From Nocardia iowensis (GTDB taxonomy: Bacteria; Actinomycetota; Actinomycetes; Mycobacteriales; Mycobacteriaceae), in contig NZ_CP078145.1 in NCBI RefSeq assembly GCF_019222765.1, positions 868,001-932,000 on the forward strand: DNA of 64,000 nt, in the 5' to 3' direction. Shown here piece by piece: positions 1 through 8,421 of the stretch (position 1 is the first letter of the stretch; each line of letters begins with the position of its first letter). The position numbers and the translations under genes were made by a program. Below the pieces are notes generated by a model. That model saw nothing but the letters and a program-made list of their open reading frames with translations, was not told the origin of the DNA and did no database searches.

Positions 1-308
1 TCGGCGGCGGTCCGGCCAGGTCCATCCTGCTCGGCGCGGAGTCGATAACCGCGCCCGACGCCTACAACTTCGGCTTCGCCAACCGGCTCGGTTCGCTGGC
101 CGACGCCCAGTCCTGGGCCAAGCAGATCGCCGAGCTCGCGCCACTGTCGTTGCGCCACATGAAGTTGGTGCTCAACGACGACGGCACCCGCGAGCCGGAG
201 ACCGCGCAGCAGCGCGCCGCCCTGGAGGCGGCGTGGACCAGCGCCGATGCGCAGGAGGGGCGGCTGGCCAGACAAGAGAAACGTCCCGCGAAATTCCTGG
301 GGCGCTGA
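1..308 (+). CDS. Enoyl-CoA hydratase, C-terminal part (EchA6-like)
   Basis: Only the last 101 residues are in the window; the reading frame runs from base 3 to the TGA at 306-308. The visible part begins with GGGPARSILLG and continues with A-x-x-A-x-x-x-G-F-A-N-R, the typical segment after the oxyanion-hole region of crotonases, and ends in the basic C-terminal tail of the family. Crotonases hydrate or isomerise acyl-CoA thioesters in the cytoplasm. The stop codon overlaps the next start by one base (TGATG), so the two genes are likely co-transcribed. In M. tuberculosis echA6 (Rv0905) precedes the metallo-hydrolase Rv0906, the same order as here; that parallel is recalled knowledge, and the exact paralogue cannot be fixed from a fragment. 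Confidence 0.85.
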   Translation, partial: GGGPARSILLGAESITAPDAYNFGFANRLGSLADAQSWAKQIAELAPLSLRHMKLVLNDDGTREPETAQQRAALEAAWTSADAQEGRLARQEKRPAKFLGR

Positions 309-1447
309 TGAACATTCGACGTATCGCCGGTACGGCGGCGGGTGCGCTCGGCCTCACCTGGGTGGTCCGCGCGGCCTGGGGTATCCCGTCGGCGATGGGC
401 GCGGGCATGTCCGCCATTCAGCCGTACGCGCGGGGCGCGACCACCTACCGCGACCGCAAGTTCCACAACACCGAGCCGAGCAGTCAGCTCGTCGCGGGAG
501 CCGCACTGTCCCTGGTGCTTTCGACACTCACCAAGCGCAACCTCGGCCGTCCGCTCGGCGTGATCCCGTTGCAGACACCGCAGCTGCCGCCTGCGGCAGC
601 GGAACTGGCGGTCACCTGGTACGGGCACGCCACCGCGTTGATCGAGATCGACGGCTATCGGGTGTTGACCGATCCGGTATGGAGCGAACGGGTTTCGCCG
701 TCCGCGCTGGTCGGGCCGACCCGCATGCACCCGATGCCGGCCCCGCTGACGGACCTGCCCGCGCTGGACGCCGTGGTCATCTCGCACGACCACTACGACC
801 ACCTGGACAAGGACACCGTCCGGGAGCTGGTGCTGCGCCAGACGGCGCCGTTCCTGGTGCCGGTCGGCATCGGCGCGCACCTGCGGCACTGGGGTGTGCC
901 GGAGCATCGGATCATCGAATTGGATTGGGGCGGTTCGGTCTCGCTGTCCGCGCTCGGCCGGGCGCACGAGGGCTCCGATCTGGTGCTCACCTGCACCGAG
1001 GCGCGGCACTTCTCCGGGCGCGGCCTGGTGCGCAACACCACGCTGTGGGCATCGTGGTCGATCATCGGGCCGACCAAGCGGGCGTACTTCGGTGGCGACA
1101 CCGGCTACACCAAGGCCTTCGCGGAAGCCGGTGCCGCACTTGGCCCGTTCGATCTGACGCTGCTGCCGATCGGCGCCTACGACGAGCGGTGGCGCGATGT
1201 GCACATGAACCCGGAGGAAGCGGTCCGCGCGCACGCCGACCTGTGTGGCGACCCGGCCAACGGCCTGCTGGTGCCGATTCACTGGGCGACGTTCAATCTG
1301 GCCTTCCACGGCTGGTCGGAACCGGTGCGCCGGATGGTGGCGGCGGCCGAGGCGGCGGGCACGGCCATCGCGATTCCCATGCCCGGGCAGCGGGTCGACC
1401 CGGTCGGTGCCCCACCACGGGATTCGTGGTGGGAAGATGTGGGTTGA
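308..1447 (+). CDS. Metallo-beta-lactamase-fold hydrolase (UlaG / NAPE-PLD-like, Rv0906-like)
   Basis: A 379-residue protein with the zinc motif HDHYDH at residues 160-165 and later metal-ligand candidates in GGDTGYTKAF and PIHWATFNLAFHG. These place it with the UlaG/N-acyl-phosphatidylethanolamine phospholipase D branch of the metallo-beta-lactamase fold, which cleaves phosphodiester or ester bonds; the substrate here is unknown. A hydrophobic stretch at about residues 7-25 could be a signal anchor. The ATG at 308 overlaps the stop of the upstream hydratase gene and gives a sensible N-terminus; the open frame extends back to 233, but that part overlaps the hydratase coding sequence. The position downstream of a crotonase matches Rv0905-Rv0906 of M. 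tuberculosis. Confidence 0.88.
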   Translation: MNIRRIAGTAAGALGLTWVVRAAWGIPSAMGAGMSAIQPYARGATTYRDRKFHNTEPSSQLVAGAALSLVLSTLTKRNLGRPLGVIPLQTPQLPPAAAELAVTWYGHATALIEIDGYRVLTDPVWSERVSPSALVGPTRMHPMPAPLTDLPALDAVVISHDHYDHLDKDTVRELVLRQTAPFLVPVGIGAHLRHWGVPEHRIIELDWGGSVSLSALGRAHEGSDLVLTCTEARHFSGRGLVRNTTLWASWSIIGPTKRAYFGGDTGYTKAFAEAGAALGPFDLTLLPIGAYDERWRDVHMNPEEAVRAHADLCGDPANGLLVPIHWATFNLAFHGWSEPVRRMVAAAEAAGTAIAIPMPGQRVDPVGAPPRDSWWEDVG

Positions 1448-1484
1448 ACATCCTGCTAGTGGGCTAGAGGAAGGAACGAACGCT

Positions 1485-1721
1485 ATGAGCTTCGCGGACA
1501 CTCTGAAGGGCCTCGTCGGCAAGGGCAAGGACGCGGCGGCCAAGAACGCCGACAAGATCAATGACGCCATCGACAAGGGCGGCGACTTCATCGACCAGAA
1601 GACGCAGGGCAAGTACTCGGACAAGATCGCCAAGGGCAAGGAAGCCGCCAAGAAGGTGGTCCCGCCGGATCAGCCGGGCGCGCCGGGTAACACCCCGGGC
1701 CAGCCGGGCCCGCAGGCCTGA
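1485..1721 (+). CDS. MT0933-type antitoxin-like protein
   Basis: A 78-residue, Lys/Asp-rich small protein: an N-terminal helix with LKGLVGKGKD, then a repeating pattern of K, D and A, and a Pro/Gly-rich tail. This matches the MT0933/Rv0909 antitoxin family. In M. tuberculosis that antitoxin pairs with an SRPBCC-fold toxin encoded just downstream (Rv0910), but no such gene follows here; the next gene is ligD, beyond a hairpin. The start at 1485 has a good ribosome-binding site (GAGGAAGGA) about 10 bases upstream. The family resemblance is clear, but a role as an antitoxin is only inferred, and without a partner it may do something else. Confidence 0.75.
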   Translation: MSFADTLKGLVGKGKDAAAKNADKINDAIDKGGDFIDQKTQGKYSDKIAKGKEAAKKVVPPDQPGAPGNTPGQPGPQA

Positions 1722-1723
1722 TG

Positions 1724-1760
1724 AGTGGCGGGGACCCGGCTTTTGTCGGTCCCCGCCGCT
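1724..1760 (+). terminator. Hairpin terminator after the antitoxin-like gene
   Basis: The arms 1724-1736 and 1748-1760 pair over 13 bp with one G-T wobble (core GGCGGGGACC / GGTCCCCGCC) around an 11-base loop that contains TTTT. It starts three bases after the stop codon and ends 12 bases before the ligD start. There is no T tract after the stem, which is common in high-GC actinobacteria. Confidence 0.6.
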
Positions 1761-1772
1761 AAAATCGCTGGT

Positions 1773-4112
1773 ATGGCGGCCCGCCGGGAGTTCGGTGGTA
1801 TCGAGGTTGAGCTGAGCAACCTCGACAAGGTGCTGTATCCGGCCACCGGCACCACCAAAGGCGAAGTCATCGCCTACTATTCGGCGATCGCCCCCGCGAT
1901 GCTTCCGCACATCGCCGGGCGCCCGGTCACCAGGAAGCGCTGGCCCAACGGGGTCGACGAGCCGTCCTTCTTCGAAAAGAATCTGCCCGCACACGCGCCG
2001 TCGTGGATCGAACGGCACACCATCCAGCACTCCGACCGCACGGTCACCTACCCGGTAATCAATTCCGAGGCCGGACTCGCCTGGCTCGGTCAGCAGGCGG
2101 CGCTGGAAGTCCATGTCCAGCAATGGCGTTTCAACGGGGACGAAGTGGGTCCGGCGACCCGGGTGGTTTTCGACCTCGACCCCGGCCCCGGCGCGGAACT
2201 GGCGGATTGCGCGCGCGTCGCGCTCGCGGTACGCGACATGATCGAGGACATCGGCCTGCACGCGTTCCCGGTGACCAGTGGCAGCAAGGGCATTCATATC
2301 TACGTCCCGCTGGACCGTGCGGTGCGCTCGAGCGGCGCGTCCACCGTGGCCAAACAGGTGGCCACGAATCTAGAACGGCTGCACCCGGATCTGGTCACCG
2401 CGACGATGGCGAAATCGGCGCGCGGCGGGAAGATCTTCCTCGACTGGAGCCAGAACAACGCGTCCAAGACGACCATCGCGCCGTACTCGCTGCGCGGCCG
2501 GGCGCAACCCAATGCGGCCGCGCCACGCGCGTGGAAGGAAATCGAGAACCGGAAGAAGCTGCGGCACTTGCGGTTCGACGAGGTACTTGCCCGCTGGCAG
2601 GACGACGGCGACCTGCTCGCCGACCTCGATCCGCCGCTGCCGAAGGGCAATACCGCGTCCGCGGAGTCCGGGGCCGACGCGCTGGCGAAGTATCGGTCGA
2701 TGCGTGACCCGGCCCGGACGCCCGAGCCCGTTCCGGCCGACCGGCCCGCGCCGGGGGCGGGCAATCGCTACGTCGTGCAGGAACACCATGCGCGGCGGCT
2801 GCATTGGGATGTCCGGTTGGAACGGGGCGGGGTGCTGGTCTCCTGGGCCGTGCCGAAGGGACCGCCGACCTCCACGGATCAGAATCGGCTCGCCGTGCAC
2901 ACCGAGGACCATCCGCTGGAGTACCTGGATTTCCACGGCGCCATCCCGAAGGGGCAGTACGGCGCGGGGGAGATGACCATCTGGGATCACGGCACCTACG
3001 AGACCGAGAAGTGGCGCGACGACGAGGTGATCGTCCAATTCCACGGGGAACGGCTCAACGGGCGCTACGCGCTGATCCAGACCAACGGCAACCAGTGGCT
3101 GATGCACTTGATGCGGGAGCAGCGGACCGACGGAGCCGGTCCGAACGGCGCCGATAAGTCCACGAACGCACCGGGTAACGAGCCCAGCCGACCGTCCGGC
3201 CGGATCATCCGGGTGTCCAGCGGTCCGTCGCCGTTCCCGCGCGGGCTGTCGCCCATGCTGGCCACCCCCGGCGACGTCGCCGACCTGACGCCCGACGAAT
3301 GGTGCTTCGAGACCAAGTGGGACGGCTTCCGGCTGATCGCTGAAATAGATTCCGGCACACTTACTTTGCGTAGTCGGCAGGGCATCGTGGTGAACAAGCG
3401 GTACCCGGGGATGGCGGTGCTCGCGGAGGAGTTGGCGGGGCACAATGTTGTCCTGGACGGTGAAGCGGTGGTGTTCGACGACCACGGCGTCGCCAATCTC
3501 GGTCTGCTGCAGGCCGATGCGGCACGCGCGGTATTCGTCGCCTTCGACGTGCTGTATCTGGACGGCACTTCGCTTGTCCGCAAACGGTATTCGGATCGCC
3601 GCCGAGTGCTGGAGGCACTTGCCGGGACCGCGCCCTCGATGGTCGTGCCGCCGCGGCTGGACGGTTCCGGCGCCGACGCGGTGCGCTACAGCCAGGAACA
3701 CGGCATGGAAGGCGTCGTCGCCAAGCGCAAGGATTCGGTGTATCTGCCCGGCAAACGCGGGCATTCCTGGGTGAAGCAGCGCAACTGGCGCACCCAGGCG
3801 GTGGTCATCGGCGGCTGGCGGCGCAGCGACGCACGGAATTTCAAGTCACTGCTGGTCGGCATCCCGTACGAAGGCAGGCTGATCTATGTCGGCCGAGTCG
3901 GCACCGGATTCAATGACGCAGACATGCGGGAACTGGCCAAGCGGCTGAACAAATTGGAGCGCAAAACCAACCCGTTCGACAACAGCCTGACCGCCGAGGA
4001 ACGCAAGGAAGCGGTCTGGGTGACCCCGAAAATCCCTGGCACGGTGCGCTTCATGAACTGGACCGAGACCGGGCGCCTGTGGCACCCGGCGTGGCTGGGC
4101 ACCTCGGACTGA
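1773..4112 (+). CDS. ligD: Multifunctional ATP-dependent DNA ligase D (POL-PE-LIG)
   Basis: A 779-residue non-homologous end-joining enzyme with three domains in the mycobacterial order. The N-terminal primase-polymerase domain (about 1-290) carries the metal pair D134/D136 in VVFDLDPG. The 3'-phosphoesterase domain (about 333-470) opens with YVVQEHHARRLHWDVRLERG. The C-terminal ligase domain carries the nucleotidyl-transfer lysine in ETKWDGFR (K515). It seals double-strand breaks together with the Ku protein, which is not encoded in this window. I chose ATG 1773 because the polymerase domain begins right after it; an upstream in-frame ATG at 1725 would add residues that fall in the terminator hairpin. 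It looks transcribed on its own. Confidence 0.95.
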   Translation: MAARREFGGIEVELSNLDKVLYPATGTTKGEVIAYYSAIAPAMLPHIAGRPVTRKRWPNGVDEPSFFEKNLPAHAPSWIERHTIQHSDRTVTYPVINSEAGLAWLGQQAALEVHVQQWRFNGDEVGPATRVVFDLDPGPGAELADCARVALAVRDMIEDIGLHAFPVTSGSKGIHIYVPLDRAVRSSGASTVAKQVATNLERLHPDLVTATMAKSARGGKIFLDWSQNNASKTTIAPYSLRGRAQPNAAAPRAWKEIENRKKLRHLRFDEVLARWQDDGDLLADLDPPLPKGNTASAESGADALAKYRSMRDPARTPEPVPADRPAPGAGNRYVVQEHHARRLHWDVRLERGGVLVSWAVPKGPPTSTDQNRLAVHTEDHPLEYLDFHGAIPKGQYGAGEMTIWDHGTYETEKWRDDEVIVQFHGERLNGRYALIQTNGNQWLMHLMREQRTDGAGPNGADKSTNAPGNEPSRPSGRIIRVSSGPSPFPRGLSPMLATPGDVADLTPDEWCFETKWDGFRLIAEIDSGTLTLRSRQGIVVNKRYPGMAVLAEELAGHNVVLDGEAVVFDDHGVANLGLLQADAARAVFVAFDVLYLDGTSLVRKRYSDRRRVLEALAGTAPSMVVPPRLDGSGADAVRYSQEHGMEGVVAKRKDSVYLPGKRGHSWVKQRNWRTQAVVIGGWRRSDARNFKSLLVGIPYEGRLIYVGRVGTGFNDADMRELAKRLNKLERKTNPFDNSLTAEERKEAVWVTPKIPGTVRFMNWTETGRLWHPAWLGTSD

Positions 4113-4140
4113 TCGCCCGGACCGCACAACCAGAAGTGAC

Positions 4141-4785
4141 CTAGCCGGTACCCGACAGGAGCGGGGTGACGGTGGCCAGGTCGGTGACGATGGTGTGGCC
4201 CTGGAATTCGAAGTCCGCGTAGGCGCGGGCCATCGCCTCCTTGTCGCGGCCGCCGACCGCGTCGCTGATGACGACCGGCACGAAGCCGAGGTCGGTGGAG
4301 TGGGTGACGGTGGGGGCGATGCCGATCTCCAGGGCGACACCGGCGATCGCGTAGGCGCCGATGTGCAGGTCGCGCAGCATGGCGGCGAGTGGGGTGCCTT
4401 CGAACGCCGACATCGACGTCTTGTCGAACACCACCTCGTCGCGGCGCGGCTGCAACTCGGGCACCAACTCGAACGCCGGTGTGTCGCGCTGCAGGATGAA
4501 GCGCACCTTGTCCACGGAATCGACCTGCTGCCAATTCATCGCCATGCGCAGCGCGAACGCGCCGCTCAACCGCTCGGGCAGGAAGAAGTGCCGCAGGAAG
4601 ACCACGGGATAGCCGCCGCTGCGCGCCGCGTCCACCAGCTGGACCACTCGCTCGATGATTTCCGGCCCGTCCGGCAGTTGGCTGAGCACCCCGACCTGCA
4701 TGTCGTAGACGATCACCGCCAGCCGGTCCGGCGCGCACACATCGGCGAGTCCTTCGGGAATGTCCAGTCCGTTGCCATGCCGCAT
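4141..4785 (-). CDS. Isochorismatase-fold (cysteine hydrolase family) protein lacking the usual Cys
   Basis: A 214-residue protein of the isochorismatase/nicotinamidase fold. The N-terminal Asp motif is present (VIVYDMQVG), and the cis-peptide region reads AGVALEIGIAPTVTHSTDLG. In amidohydrolase members the G-x-x-x-x-x-C signature places a nucleophilic Cys where this protein has Gly (A-L-E-I-G-I). True isochorismatases also work without a Cys nucleophile, so the protein may still be active on a different substrate, but amidase or nicotinamidase activity is unlikely. It is convergent with ligD (28 bases between stops) and divergent from the secreted lipase gene. The start ATG at 4785 gives a normal length for the family. 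Confidence 0.82.
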   Translation of the reverse strand: MRHGNGLDIPEGLADVCAPDRLAVIVYDMQVGVLSQLPDGPEIIERVVQLVDAARSGGYPVVFLRHFFLPERLSGAFALRMAMNWQQVDSVDKVRFILQRDTPAFELVPELQPRRDEVVFDKTSMSAFEGTPLAAMLRDLHIGAYAIAGVALEIGIAPTVTHSTDLGFVPVVISDAVGGRDKEAMARAYADFEFQGHTIVTDLATVTPLLSGTG

Positions 4786-5240
4786 GCTTCAGCTACTCCT
4801 CGTCGACGCACCTCGTCACCCGGGCGAACCTAACGTGAACCGGTTGCGCCAAGGGCACTTTCGACCACTGTACGGCGCAGTCGACCGGGGTCCGCCGGGC
4901 GACCACACCCGCCGGAGCGAATGCCAGGGTACGCCGCCGCCCGGCCGTACCGGACAACCGGCGGCGATGGGGCTGACCAGCATTGACCGTTGCTGCGGCC
5001 GGTATGGGTCAGTACCGTGGGTGGCCCCGAGGCCGAGTATGTCGGCGCAGAGTTGCGGTCGGCGCCCACCGACGCGCCTCGCCGGACAGGGGAGGCCCCA
5101 TGCGCAGGATTCACCCAGCATCCGGTGGCGCGCCCCCGCTGGTCGGCCGAATGTGTCGTTCCGGCAACAAATTCGAGGCTTCGGCGAAACATCGGGCGAG
5201 TGCCGACAGGTTCGGCGACGAGCAAGGTAGGTTGCCTGCC
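4786..5240. other. Intergenic region between divergent genes, no convincing gene
   Basis: 455 bases separate the starts of the isochorismatase-fold gene (minus) and the lipase gene (plus). Long open frames exist on both strands but are rich in Arg, Pro and Cys and lack any recognisable motif, as expected from chance frames in GC-rich DNA. It presumably holds both promoters; I could not pick out a clear -35/-10 pair. Confidence 0.5.
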
Positions 5241-6551
5241 ATGGCGACTCCGGACGGAATCGGTAGGGGGACATCGCTCCTCGGCGGCGCGGCAACACCG
5301 CGAACACCTGTTCGGCGCATCGGCACGGCGCTAGCGCGCGCCGGATCGTCGGCGGTCGTCGCGGCGGCACTGGTCCTGGTGTCCGCGCTCATCGTGGCAC
5401 CCGGCAGCGCGCGGGCCCAGGTGCCGCCGCCCGACGCCGATCCGTTCTACGCGGCACCCGCCGACCTTGATTCCTATGCCGAGGGCGCGATCGTGGACTC
5501 CCGCCCGATCGCATTGTTCGGTCTACCGCTGCCCATTTCGACGTGGCAGGTGAAGTATCGGAGCACCGACGCGGGCGGCAGGGCGATACCCGTCGTGGCC
5601 ACCGTCATGGTCCCGATGCTGCCCTGGCTCGGCCCCGGGCCCCGTCCGCTGCTCTCGTACCAGATCGCCGAGGACAGTCTCGGCACCCGATGCGCGCCGT
5701 CGTACGCGCTGCGCGGCGGCGGCGATCCCGGCGGCGCCCAGGCCTGGATCGACACCCCGTTCATGGCCGACGCGCTTCGCCGCGGCTGGGCCGTGGTGAC
5801 CAGCGACTACGAGGGTCCGCAGTCCCGGTTCCTCGACGGCGTCAATTCCGGCCGCGGCGTGCTCGACGGCATCCGAGCCGCCCGTGACCTGCCCGCCGCG
5901 GGGCTGGGCCCGGCGACTCCGATAGCCGCCTGGGGATATTCGGGCGGCGCCTTCGCCACCCTGTGGGCAGCGCAGATGCAGCCGCAGTACGCGCCCGACG
6001 TCCGTTTCGCGGGCATCGCCGCAGGAGGTGTCCCGTCGAACTGGCCCGCGATCGCGCAGCACGTGGACGGCACCATGCAGGCGGGCTTGGCCATGCTCAT
6101 CCTCATCGCGGCCGCTCGGGACAATCCGGATGCCGGAATCATGGAGCTGCTCAACGACCGCGGCCGCGCGATGCTGGCCGCCGACAGCGCCGCCTGTGGT
6201 CCCGATCTGGTCGCCAAGTACGTCAACGCTCGCGTCGACGACTACTCCAGCGTTCCGAACTTGCTGTCGCATCCCAACTTTCGGGCCGCAACCGACCCGC
6301 ACGAACTGGGCAGCCCGGCGCCGAGAATTCCGATGTACCTGTATCACAGCACTACCGACGACGTGGTTCCGGTAGCCGGATTCACCGACGTGCTCGGCCG
6401 CTACTGCGCCCAGGGCGCCGACATCACCTCCGTGCACTCCGCGCTGCCCGGCCACAACCCCGCCGCGGTCGGCGAAGCCCTCGGCGCCATGTCCTACCTC
6501 GCGGACCGGGTCGCGGGCGTGCCGATCGCGCCCGGCTGCCGCCCGCGGTAG
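5241..6551 (+). CDS. Secreted lipase (LIP family, PF03583-like)
   Basis: A 436-residue secretory lipase. After a basic stretch (RRIGTALARAG) comes a hydrophobic core (VVAAALVLVSALIVA) ending in ARAQ, a typical Sec signal peptide, so the enzyme should be exported. The nucleophile elbow is GYSGG with Ser at residue 234; later motifs LYHSTTDDVVP and LPGHNP supply the Asp and His of the triad. Members hydrolyse triacylglycerols or other esters, and actinobacteria often carry several paralogues; a second, divergent one lies at 22875-24041. I chose ATG 5241, preceded by AGGTAGG, because the upstream in-frame starts would add a long Arg-rich leader before the signal peptide. A perfect hairpin terminator follows. 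Confidence 0.88.
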   Translation: MATPDGIGRGTSLLGGAATPRTPVRRIGTALARAGSSAVVAAALVLVSALIVAPGSARAQVPPPDADPFYAAPADLDSYAEGAIVDSRPIALFGLPLPISTWQVKYRSTDAGGRAIPVVATVMVPMLPWLGPGPRPLLSYQIAEDSLGTRCAPSYALRGGGDPGGAQAWIDTPFMADALRRGWAVVTSDYEGPQSRFLDGVNSGRGVLDGIRAARDLPAAGLGPATPIAAWGYSGGAFATLWAAQMQPQYAPDVRFAGIAAGGVPSNWPAIAQHVDGTMQAGLAMLILIAAARDNPDAGIMELLNDRGRAMLAADSAACGPDLVAKYVNARVDDYSSVPNLLSHPNFRAATDPHELGSPAPRIPMYLYHSTTDDVVPVAGFTDVLGRYCAQGADITSVHSALPGHNPAAVGEALGAMSYLADRVAGVPIAPGCRPR

Positions 6552-6583
6552 CGCGCACGAAACACCCTGGCGCGCAGACAGAA

Positions 6584-6626
6584 ACGCGGCGCGCACCGAA
6601 TCGTTGGGATTCGGTGCGCGCCGCGT
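6584..6626. terminator. Perfect 19-bp bidirectional terminator hairpin
   Basis: The arms 6584-6602 and 6608-6626 are perfectly complementary over 19 bases with a 5-base loop (GTTGG). It lies between the convergent lipase gene and the gene ending at 6640 and can serve both strands. Confidence 0.85.
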
Positions 6627-6639
6627 CAGAACGTGCGCG

Positions 6640-7296
6640 TCAGTTCCTCGGACGGCCGGTGTCGTCCATCCACTTGGTGGTCCCAGGGGGCGCGGTGAGG
6701 GTGCTGATCAGATCGATCCCCGCGATGATCAACGTCGGGCCGCCCGCCACGATGGTGCCGATGATGCCGCCGACGGCCGCACCCGCCAGCACACTCGCGA
6801 TCACGGTCGGGCCGCCGACGATGCCGGTCAGGCCGACCAACGCGCCGATCACCGTGCCGATGAAACCGCCTACCGCGGTGGCGATTCCGAACTGCGACAG
6901 GAACGCTTCCTGCGCGCGCTGGTTCTCGTACGGCGAGGCGATCGGTGTCGCCGGGGCCGGGCGCGCCTGGGCGACGTCCTTGACCACGGTCAGTTCCAGC
7001 ACCCGGCCCGCGTCGCGCACCGCGTGCGGTAGTGGGTACTCCAGCCCGTCCTGTCGGAACGCCAGCGGCATGGTGACCACCGTGTTCCCGGCCTCGTCTT
7101 TGATGTCGACAGCGCTGCCAGCCACGTCGAACGATCCACCGGTCAGCGTGGTGATGATTTTGTCTCCCACCAGCTTTGCCTCGTAGCCGATGTCGGCCGT
7201 CGGCCCGGCGGTGGGCTGTGCTTGGGAGGTGCCCGCGCCGACCGCGACCGCGGCGACGAGAGGCACGACGGCCGCAGTGATCTTGCGGAGAATCAT
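6640..7296 (-). CDS. Secreted hypothetical protein with hydrophobic Gly-rich C-terminal half
   Basis: A 218-residue exported protein of unknown function. The N-terminus MILRKITAAVVPLVAAVAVG...SQAQP is a clear signal peptide. Residues of about 35-110 form a beta-rich soluble part (IGYEAKLVGDKIITTLTGGS). The C-terminal half holds long Gly/Ala/Ile/Val stretches (AVGGFIGTVIGALVGLTGIV and ASVLAGAAVGGIIGTIVAGG) resembling glycine-zipper membrane segments. Similar two-part secreted proteins are, from memory, numerous in Nocardia, but I know no function. I chose ATG 7296 rather than 7326 because the longer form puts an acidic stretch (KPDEDWN) ahead of the signal peptide. It is preceded by an AT-rich upstream region. 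Confidence 0.7.
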   Translation of the reverse strand: MILRKITAAVVPLVAAVAVGAGTSQAQPTAGPTADIGYEAKLVGDKIITTLTGGSFDVAGSAVDIKDEAGNTVVTMPLAFRQDGLEYPLPHAVRDAGRVLELTVVKDVAQARPAPATPIASPYENQRAQEAFLSQFGIATAVGGFIGTVIGALVGLTGIVGGPTVIASVLAGAAVGGIIGTIVAGGPTLIIAGIDLISTLTAPPGTTKWMDDTGRPRN

Positions 7297-7680
7297 TCGG
7301 ATGTTCCAATCTTCATCAGGTTTCAAGCATTGGAGAACGCCGCGCGTGTCCGATTTCCTTCCCCCACTGCAGCGCGCGGCCGTGATGTGATCAAAAGAAC
7401 AGCTACTCCGCAGATAACTCTACCTCGCTGGCCTGCCGTTCGACCCTAATAATAGGGGGTATTTATCCTTTTAAAGACCACGAGTCATGTTATAGCGCTT
7501 GGCTATACGTGACGCGAGCAGCATGTAGGACACCGTGCCGCCCTACTGTGGCCACGGCTTCGCCCGATCGACCGCGCCGGATCGGCGCCCGCCGATGGCA
7601 CCCGCGGCGGCATCGCCCAGGCCCGCAGCAACCATCCAGCCGCCCACTCGAAACGACAAGTACGTGACTGGATGTCGTGC
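7297..7680. other. Intergenic region with an AT-rich island
   Basis: This gap lies upstream of the secreted-protein gene and downstream of ecfT, both on the minus strand. Bases 7441-7500 are only 40% G+C by direct count (24 of 60), strikingly low for this window, and include a 5-4-5 inverted repeat CCCTA/TAGGG at 7444-7457. It is a likely promoter or nucleoid-protein binding region for the minus-strand gene. The frames in the rest show no gene-like protein. Confidence 0.5.
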
Positions 7681-8421
7681 CTACGGCAGGAGAAGGCCGA
7701 GCGTGCAGGCGCCGCCGCAGACTACGACGACTACCGCCAGCGCCACCGCGTCGCGGCGTCCGGGCGAACCGGGGTGCGCGGTGAGTTCGCCGGTGCCCCC
7801 GCGCGCGGTGATCGCCTCACCGAGTTCGCCTGCGCGGCGGGTGGATACAGCCATGGCGGCGGTGAGGATATCGATGAGCGGATTCTCGGTGGCAAGGTAG
7901 AGGAGGTTGTCCTTGGGGCGCAGTTTGCGCGCCGCGCGCAGCACCCGGATCTCCTCCATCAGTAGCGGAAGCCCGCGCAAGGTGAGGGCGACGACGACAG
8001 CCCATTCATCCACCGGCGCACCGAGTTTGCGTAGCGGGGCACCGAGTTTGGCCAGTGCGGGCGCGATTTCGCTCATCGGCGTCGTCCAGGCGACGAGGAA
8101 CGATGCGGCGAGAATGACCAGGCCGAATACCGCCACCTGGGCATAGCGCAGCACGGCGTGGCCGCCGACCGGCACGTTGATCAGCGCCCCGGCCGCCAGT
8201 AACGCCCAGAACCACCAGGGCAGGCGCGGCAGGGTGCCGAGTGGCAGCCGGGCGACCACCCCGATGAGCACCAGGAACGCCACCATGATTCCCAGCACCG
8301 GCCAGGTGGGCAGGAACATCAGCAGCAGACTGATCACAAACGCGGCGATCATCTTGGTACCCGCCCACAGAGCGTGCACCGGACTCGCCACCGGGACCCG
8401 GCGAAACAGCACCAAGCTCAT
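7681..8421 (-). CDS. ECF transporter transmembrane protein EcfT (CbiQ family)
   Basis: A 246-residue membrane protein with about five hydrophobic segments and the two cytoplasmic coupling motifs of EcfT: the A-R-x motif regions around LMEEIRVLRAARKLRP and AVSTRRAGELGEAITARGG. EcfT couples the ATPase pair to a substrate-binding S protein in energy-coupling-factor importers for vitamins or metals. Its ATG (8421) overlaps the stop of the upstream S-A-A fusion gene by four bases (ATGA), so the two are translationally coupled. The pair resembles Rv2325c-Rv2326c of M. tuberculosis. The substrate is not apparent from the sequence. The longer upstream open frame, to 8589, lies inside the neighbour gene and is not used. 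Confidence 0.88.
   Translation of the reverse strand: MSLVLFRRVPVASPVHALWAGTKMIAAFVISLLLMFLPTWPVLGIMVAFLVLIGVVARLPLGTLPRLPWWFWALLAAGALINVPVGGHAVLRYAQVAVFGLVILAASFLVAWTTPMSEIAPALAKLGAPLRKLGAPVDEWAVVVALTLRGLPLLMEEIRVLRAARKLRPKDNLLYLATENPLIDILTAAMAVSTRRAGELGEAITARGGTGELTAHPGSPGRRDAVALAVVVVVCGGACTLGLLLP

Noticed and set aside
4816..5370. A 184-codon minus-strand frame in the gap before the lipase gene
   Set aside because: Arg/Pro/Cys-rich, no ribosome-binding site, and it overlaps the lipase signal peptide region.
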